Source: a virus. From it: a DNA stretch of 31,293 bases. The stretch is taken from positions 1-31,293 of the IMG/VR virus record IMGVR_UViG_3300050122_000033; one strand, 5' to 3'. Positions 24,650 through 31,293 of this stretch are shown here, piece by piece. Both the position numbers and the translations under genes were made by a program. The notes under the pieces are model-generated. The model was not told the DNA's origin. It saw only the letters and a list, made by a program, of their open reading frames with translations, and made no database searches. Position 1 is the stretch's first letter; each line of letters starts with the position of its first letter.

Positions 24650-27193
24650 ATGAATAAACTTTTCTTGCTGCTTCTCATTCCGATTCTTGCTTTTGGCCAA
24701 GCCACCACGGGGTACCACCGGGTCAACCAACTATTGGCCCGGGGAACTTCTGGCGTTACTGCGCAAATTGTGCCGAACGGCTCTATCTACGTGACCAACA
24801 CGGTTACGGGAGCGACCGCAACTATTTATTCGGACCCCGGTTTATCTAGTCAGATCACTTCGGGATTGGTTACCTCGGATAAAAACGGCAACTACGACTA
24901 CTATATCCCACTTAATTACTGCGTCAATGAAACTGTTTCTGCTCCCGGTCAAGGAAGTTATACTACCGAGAATATCTGCATAAATGGAGGAGGAGGAGGT
25001 TCGGGGACTGTTGGCTCTGGTACTGCGGGACAAGTCCCGTATTATGCCGCAAATGGAACTACAGTCCAACCAACTAGTTCTCTTCCAAATGGAATCACCG
25101 CTACAACCCAAACCACCGGGGACAACACCGCCAAAGTAGCTACGGATGCTTTTGTTCTTGCCAACGTTCCAGTCGTAAATTTTGCTTCTCCTCCCGTATT
25201 GGGCAGCACAACTCCGAACGTAGTCAATGGCACAAACGGAAACTTTTCAGGAACCGTCGCGGCTGGCACTACGACACCTACAACAATCGGTTCGACCGGC
25301 GTCATCTTTCCTGACGGCACTAGTCAGGCGACGGCGGCACCTTTTTCAAAGTTTACTGCCAACACCTATCTTGGGTGGGCGTTCAGTGACAATGCTGCCT
25401 CTACAACGGTCACTGCTACATCCGTCCCGTCCATAGACGGTACAACCCTAAACGGAGTGCTTGTCAGTGGCAATACTTCGACAGTTGCAACAACAATCAC
25501 CGGGCCGCTCGGCACAGTTCCCGCTTTCCACTTTACAACTTCCGGACAGTATGTTGACATCACGGTGCCTTTGATGGAGACTGGGTCGCTCCAGAATCTC
25601 TGGACAAAGTATGCAGGCAATCCTGTGATTAATGGGCCGGGTTCTGAAAACATTTATGGCCAAGTAACAAGAAATCCGGCTGGTGGTTGGTACTACTATC
25701 TATCGAATGGACAAAGTGGGGCTTCAAATATTAACCGCTTTGAAAGCTCCAATCTGGTGAATTGGAGCAATCCTACCATAGCTTTAGCAAGTTTAGGAAT
25801 GGGAACTACTGTCACGGCAGCGGCAGGTTCATCTACAACCACAATTAACGTGGTATCTGGAGGAGCTTCCTGTACAAGTGGGATGCTGGTATACGACCAG
25901 ACAAATCACGGATACATTCAAGCGGGTAATTATGTCGTATCCTCGACCGGAACAACCATCGTTGTTACTACAACACCCACCACTGAACCGTCTAGCGGAG
26001 ACGTTATTGCGTGTGGTCCGTGGGATGCGACGCTCCAAACAAGCAGCGTCTTCCAGCGCGTTTCGGATGGTGTTTGGATTATGTTGTACCGAGGGTCTAA
26101 TAGCGCGGTAAATGCCACAAATCAACTGGGCGAGGCGACTGCGACTGACGGCATCACGTTTACCCGTATTAACAGCGGCGCCGCTCCTGGTTTATTTAAT
26201 CCAGCATCTACCAACTTCGATCCTACTGCGGTGATCTACAGTCCTTCATCGGCAACATATTACTTATACACAAATGGGAAACTACAGCACGGAAACCAAT
26301 ACGTCTACACCACGCAAGACCAGACATTTAGCGGAGCCATGACTGCCGCTGCTAACAGCCCTATCTTTACCGATACGGATAGTTATTGTGCATCGGTTTG
26401 GATGGAAGGAAACCTATATTATATGATGGTTCCTTTTGATGCCGCTCCCGGCTCGGCGCTGTATGATCACGGGCTAAAACTCTGGCGCTCTACCACTCCA
26501 TATTTTACAGCAGCTTCGCGGACGTTTCTCGGTTATGCCGCTGTTAATGACCAAACCTACGATATGGCATACCTGGATACGCCTACTGTGCCGATGATGG
26601 ACGTAACTAAGTCGTCACATGCGCTGGAGACAGGTTCTGTCATTACCGCCATATATACTGCGTTGAGTGGGGCGGCCAGCCAGCCCGCACTCATAAGCAC
26701 AAATACTACTGCGCTGGCCGCGTTGCATCAAGTGATGGATTTGCGCACCATACTTGGCAATGAGATGGCTTTCAGCTTTTGGGTGCAGTTTGACCAGCTA
26801 AATGCTAACGATCCGGTGTGGAGTGTAGGCACCTCGCCGACAGATGGCAATCCCGCCCGCCTACTGGAGATCAAAGTTAGTGGCGCGAACAAGGTGTTGG
26901 CTTACTGGTTGGGGAATAGCTACAAACTCTCCACAACGGCATTGAACACTGGAACTCCCTATTATATCGTGGTAACAACTGACGCGGTGAACACCTATAT
27001 TTACGTCAATGGCGTGCTGTCAGGAACATTTACAGGCGTAAATAATGGGGCTTACCAGTTCAACCACCTGTACGTTGGTGCTGGAATCTCTGGAGGATCA
27101 AACTACCTGCACGGTTATGTGTGGGACTTGCGAGTTTATCCTGAAATGTTCGATGCGTCACGCGTGGCCAGCATTTACGCTGGCGGAAACTAG
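24650..27193 (+). CDS. fibre/depolymerase-like protein with signal peptide, 847 aa
   Basis: ATG 24650 with GAGG upstream. Residues 1-16 are a signal peptide (MNKLFLLLLIPILAFG). The next part (QATTGYHRVNQLLARGTSGV) is a beta domain seen in acidobacterial secreted proteins. Residues about 310-690 read like a five-bladed propeller of the GH43/GH32 type (WTKYAGNPVINGPGS, GGWYYYLSNGQSG). Residues about 694-847 are a LamG/concanavalin-like lectin (EMAFSFWVQFDQLNANDPVW). This suits glycan binding or cleavage. The repeated Gly/Thr-rich middle resembles a fibre. A signal peptide on a phage structural protein is unusual. An operator is just upstream. Confidence 0.8.
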   Translation: MNKLFLLLLIPILAFGQATTGYHRVNQLLARGTSGVTAQIVPNGSIYVTNTVTGATATIYSDPGLSSQITSGLVTSDKNGNYDYYIPLNYCVNETVSAPGQGSYTTENICINGGGGGSGTVGSGTAGQVPYYAANGTTVQPTSSLPNGITATTQTTGDNTAKVATDAFVLANVPVVNFASPPVLGSTTPNVVNGTNGNFSGTVAAGTTTPTTIGSTGVIFPDGTSQATAAPFSKFTANTYLGWAFSDNAASTTVTATSVPSIDGTTLNGVLVSGNTSTVATTITGPLGTVPAFHFTTSGQYVDITVPLMETGSLQNLWTKYAGNPVINGPGSENIYGQVTRNPAGGWYYYLSNGQSGASNINRFESSNLVNWSNPTIALASLGMGTTVTAAAGSSTTTINVVSGGASCTSGMLVYDQTNHGYIQAGNYVVSSTGTTIVVTTTPTTEPSSGDVIACGPWDATLQTSSVFQRVSDGVWIMLYRGSNSAVNATNQLGEATATDGITFTRINSGAAPGLFNPASTNFDPTAVIYSPSSATYYLYTNGKLQHGNQYVYTTQDQTFSGAMTAAANSPIFTDTDSYCASVWMEGNLYYMMVPFDAAPGSALYDHGLKLWRSTTPYFTAASRTFLGYAAVNDQTYDMAYLDTPTVPMMDVTKSSHALETGSVITAIYTALSGAASQPALISTNTTALAALHQVMDLRTILGNEMAFSFWVQFDQLNANDPVWSVGTSPTDGNPARLLEIKVSGANKVLAYWLGNSYKLSTTALNTGTPYYIVVTTDAVNTYIYVNGVLSGTFTGVNNGAYQFNHLYVGAGISGGSNYLHGYVWDLRVYPEMFDASRVASIYAGGN

Positions 27194-27202
27194 GAGGACG
27201 CA

Positions 27203-28510
27203 ATGAAGACAATTACCTTTTTGTTTGCTCTGATTTTCACTATGACAGCGGCGGCTCAGAACTCATGGACCGTAGCTCCGAACGGTACTCTTACCGGCGT
27301 ACCTACAGTGTACGGAACAATAACACCTGGAGATTGCGCCGGATGGTTCTCCGTCAATCCGCCCTTGTTGTATGACGTAGGGCAAGCCTGCAACCAGGGC
27401 ACGCCCGCCAATTTAACCATTAACAATAGCAATGCGGGAGCAGCCCCCGGCGCTGTTTTCAATGGGTCTACGCCCCTAACCATTAGTGCGAACACTATTG
27501 GTGCCCAGTTGGCATCACCTCCGCCGTCTGTCACTCCAGAGTGCGCCTGCGCGATGGCGGCAGATCAAAGCATCGGGGCAAACGCGATCACGGCGGGGAC
27601 TTCGACCACGATCACGGGCACGTCCCTACCTGCCGCATACGTTGCTCCGGGCCAGCTTTTCGGCATCACAGCATCAGCTACATGCACCAGCGGGAGCTTT
27701 AACGCCGGTCCATTCAAGGTACTGTCTGCCATTCCTAATCTCATCACCGTCGATCCATCCACACCTTTGGGTTGCACATGGTCGAGCGGCGGGAGCCTGT
27801 ATCTGTGGTGCAGCAACCAGACGACAGATGCGCTCAGTACTACTCTGTACTCGACCTCCAACAACTACTCCGTTCCTGCCAACACCATTGCTGCAAAGTC
27901 AACCTACGAGCTGAAGATGCAGATTGGCGTGTATTCCAGCAGTGCTCCCCCAAGCGCATATTATAAACTTTTTTATGGCACGACTAACATTTACACGCCA
28001 CAGGGCTTAGCAACGTGGAGTGGAAGTTCAGCAGGATATGTAGGAGAAATCAATTACAACATTGTCGCTCTCTCTCCATCCGTCCTTAGCGTATCGGAGT
28101 TTATGTCGGGGAACTTTTCCAGCGCATCCCTGGTAGCCGCAGAAAATACATATTCACCGATAACTGTCAGTTCAACGACAACGAAAAACTTACAGCCTGA
28201 GATAGGATTTATAGCCACAGGCGTGGCAACAGCAACGTATGTGAGCAGCCTCCCGCTTAGCGGGACAGGAAACGTATCACTGGGGACTTTCAATGCTGCC
28301 TGCACAGCTACGGCAACAATGGCAGTCACAAGCGGAGTGGCCGGAGCGATCACAATCACCTCGCGAGGGCAAAGCTGCACAGCCGCACCCACTACGGCCA
28401 CATGCACGAGTGGCACTGCCACCTGTTCCGGTACCGTCACGCTGACCAGCACTTTAGGCGGAGCACCGGGGAATGCGGTGATCGTCTACTCGCTGAAGCC
28501 AACGCCGTAG
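27203..28510 (+). CDS. secreted or fibre-like beta protein, 435 aa
   Basis: AGGAGG precedes ATG 27203. Signal peptide MKTITFLFALIFTMTAAAQN. The mature part is Ser/Thr/Ala-rich, all-beta, with Cys-containing loops. The end (CTATATMAVTSGVAGAITIT, then ATCSGTVTLTSTLGGAPGNA) shows the repeating Gly-Ala-Thr strands of fibre tips. Paired with the preceding gene as a second exported fibre-like protein. Host adhesion or moron (lysogenic conversion) are alternatives. Confidence 0.7.
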   Translation: MKTITFLFALIFTMTAAAQNSWTVAPNGTLTGVPTVYGTITPGDCAGWFSVNPPLLYDVGQACNQGTPANLTINNSNAGAAPGAVFNGSTPLTISANTIGAQLASPPPSVTPECACAMAADQSIGANAITAGTSTTITGTSLPAAYVAPGQLFGITASATCTSGSFNAGPFKVLSAIPNLITVDPSTPLGCTWSSGGSLYLWCSNQTTDALSTTLYSTSNNYSVPANTIAAKSTYELKMQIGVYSSSAPPSAYYKLFYGTTNIYTPQGLATWSGSSAGYVGEINYNIVALSPSVLSVSEFMSGNFSSASLVAAENTYSPITVSSTTTKNLQPEIGFIATGVATATYVSSLPLSGTGNVSLGTFNAACTATATMAVTSGVAGAITITSRGQSCTAAPTTATCTSGTATCSGTVTLTSTLGGAPGNAVIVYSLKPTP

Positions 28511-28634
28511 CTGAATACATCTGAACGGTGCCTAATCGTCAGGTGGGAGTCAGGCAACGATAATGATGGCACTGCGGTGCTTGGAATAAAAACATGGTGC
28601 CTCCTGCACCGGCGCGACTCAGGCGACGGGTGCG
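28511..28634 (+). other. gap with no gene, remnant of a repeat domain
   Basis: Not coding from any good start. In the frame of the next gene, after a stop at 28587, codons 5' of the assigned start already read GATQATGAV, which looks like the front of the same chitobiase-like repeat, so this gap may hold a frameshifted or deleted coding part. Confidence 0.4.
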
Positions 28635-29075
28635 GTGACCGTGGCATCAACGCAAACGCTCTATGCGATCGCAACCGAGTCCGGATACACCAACTCGACA
28701 GTTGGCTCCGCCGCGTACACCATCACCACCACGCCTCCAACCGCCGCAACTCCCACGTTCAGTCCCGTGGCAGGTACGTACACCGTAGCTCAGTCAGTAG
28801 CCCTCGCCAGCAGCACCAGCGGCGCGGCGATTTACTACACTACAAATGGCACCAATCCCACGACCTCTTCGACTCTCTATGCTGCGCCGTTCTCGATTGT
28901 GACGACCACGACCGTCAAGGCGCTGGCAGTGAAATCCGGATACACCAACAGTGCGGTTAGCTCGGCGCTGTACACGATCACCACACCTTCCAGTTCCTGC
29001 ACCATCACAGTAGGCACTACAGGAAAAATCACGATAAGTGGGACTGGGTCGGTTACTATCACGGGGTGCAGTTAG
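28635..29075 (+). CDS. chitobiase-like repeat protein, probably 5' truncated
   Basis: Open from GTG 28635. It contains the last part of one CHB_HEX_C_1-type domain (TLYAIATESGYTNSTVGSAA) and one complete domain: TPTFSPVAGTYTVAQSVALA, then AAIYYTTNGTNPTTSSTLYA, and VKALAVKSGYTNSAV. The family is an immunoglobulin-like domain of carbohydrate-active and surface proteins. There is no ribosome binding site and the first domain is cut, so the ORF is likely the remainder of a larger fibre gene, or is expressed by frameshift. Confidence 0.6.
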   Translation: MTVASTQTLYAIATESGYTNSTVGSAAYTITTTPPTAATPTFSPVAGTYTVAQSVALASSTSGAAIYYTTNGTNPTTSSTLYAAPFSIVTTTTVKALAVKSGYTNSAVSSALYTITTPSSSCTITVGTTGKITISGTGSVTITGCS

Positions 29076-29113
29076 GGATTTGTACGCCCGGCGAGGCTCC
29101 AGGGAGGCGAGAA

Positions 29114-29341
29114 ATGATTGTACCAGCGGCGATGATGATCGAAGCGGCGATTGACCAATTGCAATCGCCTACAGCTTTCAGCGCGGAGGCGTGGGTTTTG
29201 CCGGATCAGCGGAAAGAGCTGCATTCCGCCGTACCTAATGCCTCCGAGGACTTCAAGTCCGGCTATGAGTTGGGAGTTCAGACAGCCCGTGTGTTGCTTT
29301 CCGGACTGCCAGCGGCGGTACTCAATAAGGTTTCAATCTAA
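29114..29341 (+). CDS. hypothetical protein, 75 aa
   Basis: ATG 29114 with GGAGGCGAGA upstream gives MIVPAAMMIEAAIDQLQSPT. Helical, with GYELGVQTARVLLSGLPAAV. No family recognised. Small genes of this kind often precede the portal gene. Confidence 0.65.
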   Translation: MIVPAAMMIEAAIDQLQSPTAFSAEAWVLPDQRKELHSAVPNASEDFKSGYELGVQTARVLLSGLPAAVLNKVSI

Positions 29342-29349
29342 GGGGTCGC

Positions 29350-29469
29350 ATGGCAATCATCGGCGCATTGCACGGTATCAATATCGTTCCGAGAAATCGG
29401 AAAACGACTAGGTCTGATCACCACACTGTTTCTAACAAAATAAAGGCCCTTGGCCTAACGAGAGAATAA
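29350..29469 (+). CDS. small basic peptide, 39 aa
   Basis: AAGGGG precedes ATG 29350; MAIIGALHGINIVPRNRKTT, then RSDHHTVSNKIKALGLTRE. Its TAA is directly followed by the portal ATG, so translation is probably coupled. Too short to classify. Confidence 0.55.
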   Translation: MAIIGALHGINIVPRNRKTTRSDHHTVSNKIKALGLTRE

Positions 29470-31293
29470 ATGAGCCAGCTTCCAGAACCAGTCCGCGACC
29501 CGCACCAGGACATAACAAAAGACGAAGCGTTAGAGTTTCTGCATACCGGGACTTTCGGAGACCCCGCGTCTCTTGCTCTCGTAGTCCAAGATACGGAGAG
29601 GGCAGAATCCGATGAGCAGAGAAAAAGCTGGATAATGGCCTGGGTTTCTTCCCGAGACCTCTATACTTCGATTTATGCCCCGAACTTCTGGCCGGGTACC
29701 TCAATTGAAGCTTCTTCGGTAAATTTCTTCACGGTGGCTACGGCGGTCAACGGCATCAACCCCCAGCTTTTGGCCGGATTGTTCTACGAAAATCCCCCTT
29801 TTATGGTTCAAGAACGGAGCGGAACCTCAGCGCAGTGTGCGCGCGCCGTGTCGGCCCTTCTCGGCTATCAACTGGAAGACATCAACTTCCGAGAAGAACT
29901 CCGTCTTGGTTTGATGAACTGTCTACTGTTCGGAACAGCCATTTTCGCCGAAGGGTGGGAAAAATACACCAAGACTCGAAAGATCGTCAAGCGGAAGAAT
30001 CCAGTTGTCAAAATTCCAAGCACTATTCCCGGCGCTCCTGAGACCTCAATATCTGATGACGAACTCGAAGTAGAAGAGATCGAAGAAGTAATCGACAGAC
30101 CTACTTTTGAGCACATAGTCAATCTTCGGGAAATTCTGGTGGACCCAGGTCTCGAAGTCCCAGACATCCGCAAAGCTAAATATATTGTCCGCCGCCGGTA
30201 TATGACCTGGGACGATATTGACAAGCTGCGCGACCGTGAAGGCTACGATATTCCATCTCGCGAGAAGATGCTTGAGTTGTTTCTCCCCCCGAAGGAACCC
30301 GTCGAATCCAATCCCCAGCAAGAAGGCGGACGCAATCCTTTGTGGGACGCGCGCGCGGAATCTCCGTGGGAAGCTACCACGGTCGATCCTTTCCAGCAAC
30401 CTCTGGAAGTCCTCGAACGGTGGGACAACAAAACCCTAATCGTAGTGATCCAGAAAAAGGTGGTCATCTACAACGGACAGAACGCCTACGGTAAAATCCC
30501 GTTCCTGAGTATCGGTTGGTGGGACCAGCCCGGAGCTTTCTGGTCTATCGGTCTTGGTCGGCTGATCGGCACAGAACAGCGTGTCCAAGCCGGTATTACA
30601 AACCTGATGATGAACATCGCGAACCTGAAGTTGAACGCTCCTATGGTTCGTGTAAAAGGAAAGTCGGTCCCGACACAAAGCATCCGCATCGGCCCCAACA
30701 AAATGATCGAAGTGGACGCCCAAGGCGATCTACAACCTCTGAAGTTCGGAGATCCAGTACAAGAAGCCAACCAGCTCTTTGCCATGTCTCAGCAGAGGGT
30801 GGATTCTGTGTCGGGCGCTAACCCAATTACCTCTCAGGGAAATGCTGGGTCGGCTGGGCACTCTAACCTCGCCCGATCCTCCGCCGGAGCTTCACTACTC
30901 GGACAGGGCGCGTCAAATATCATCTCCGATTGTATCGATAAACTGGCTAATCAGGTGCTGGTGCCTTATTTGTATGACGTTTCTGAAATGAACCAGATGA
31001 TGTTGCCCTATTCGCAGTTGGAATTTATTCTCTCAGAAGAGTTGCAGCACGAGTATGTACAAGATGGTGGGGATATAATAAATGTTCTCAATGCGAAAGT
31101 CAAATTTGCCGTCCTTGCCGGAAGTAAAATGCAGACGAGGCGCGTTGCACAGCAAGCTCTCCCCATGATAAGTCAACAGATTCTATCTCCCGAAGCAACT
31201 ACCCATTTGCAGAATCAAGGAATGACAGTTGATTTCATCGAACTGGTGAGAACGTGGATGGAGATGGCCGAGCTGAAAAATATGAAAGACTTG
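29470..31293 (+). CDS. portal protein, truncated by window edge
   Basis: At least 608 residues visible from ATG 29470. Begins MSQLPEPVRDPHQDITKDEA. An N-terminal helical wing is followed by SSRDLYTSIYAPNFWPGTSI and INPQLLAGLFYENPPFMVQE. The central part (IPFLSIGWWDQPGAFWSIGL and GTEQRVQAGITNLMMNIANL) reads as the clip/stem of a dodecameric portal, with a Gln/Ser-rich GANPITSQGNAGSAG loop. It forms the DNA channel of the head. Its distance from terL, with two fibre genes between, is unusual. Confidence 0.85.
   Translation, partial: MSQLPEPVRDPHQDITKDEALEFLHTGTFGDPASLALVVQDTERAESDEQRKSWIMAWVSSRDLYTSIYAPNFWPGTSIEASSVNFFTVATAVNGINPQLLAGLFYENPPFMVQERSGTSAQCARAVSALLGYQLEDINFREELRLGLMNCLLFGTAIFAEGWEKYTKTRKIVKRKNPVVKIPSTIPGAPETSISDDELEVEEIEEVIDRPTFEHIVNLREILVDPGLEVPDIRKAKYIVRRRYMTWDDIDKLRDREGYDIPSREKMLELFLPPKEPVESNPQQEGGRNPLWDARAESPWEATTVDPFQQPLEVLERWDNKTLIVVIQKKVVIYNGQNAYGKIPFLSIGWWDQPGAFWSIGLGRLIGTEQRVQAGITNLMMNIANLKLNAPMVRVKGKSVPTQSIRIGPNKMIEVDAQGDLQPLKFGDPVQEANQLFAMSQQRVDSVSGANPITSQGNAGSAGHSNLARSSAGASLLGQGASNIISDCIDKLANQVLVPYLYDVSEMNQMMLPYSQLEFILSEELQHEYVQDGGDIINVLNAKVKFAVLAGSKMQTRRVAQQALPMISQQILSPEATTHLQNQGMTVDFIELVRTWMEMAELKNMKDL

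Noticed and set aside
24642-31293. Further operator copies in the right end
   Set aside because: I read through this part for GTCC/GGAC arms with an ATAAT or ATTAT core and found none good enough.

Overview
The window is a piece of a temperate, tailed double-stranded DNA phage or prophage. It has a tyrosine integrase, a lysis cassette, a large terminase subunit, a portal protein cut by the right edge, and an array of 15 recognisable tRNA genes plus one tRNA-like remnant. The host is probably an acidobacterium or a similar soil bacterium. That is inference only: the fibre-like proteins carry N-terminal signal peptides and chitobiase-like domains of a style I associate with acidobacterial secreted proteins.

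Layout. Positions 1-10,843 are a leftward block of about 32 small, mostly unknown early genes, many coupled by ATGA or TAATG overlaps, with the integrase near the far end. Positions 10,843-11,886 are a divergent control region with a rightward promoter, a consensus DnaA box and AT-rich palindromes. Positions 11,887-13,945 hold the lysis cassette (Rz-like protein, lysozyme, two HExxH proteins) and one unknown gene. Positions 13,969-17,854 hold two HNH endonucleases, other small genes and the tRNA array. Positions 18,054-21,848 are small structural or membrane genes. Positions 21,857-31,293 hold terL, two large signal-peptide fibre-like proteins, small genes and the portal gene.

Control. The most striking feature is a dispersed near-palindromic 15-bp site, typified by GTCCAGATAATGGAC. 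There are 19 good copies and one degenerate copy between 226 and 24,641. Most lie in short intergenic gaps, several directly behind stop codons, and two sit exactly 7 nt after a sigma70-type -10 box. This looks like an operator/stoperator network for a repressor not encoded in the visible window. Many leftward genes also have structured leaders. Three of these (7422-8487) share a two-stem RNA with compensatory changes and invariant ACAG.AA and TGGCAA segments. I do not recognise it as a known RNA family.

Other oddities: tRNAs with C at position 33, tRNAs whose variable-arm class does not fit their anticodon, a tRNA-like gene lacking its anticodon arm, a probable +1 frameshift gene (9076-9277), and a strand-biased 10-mer, GCGCCGTRAG, across the early block.
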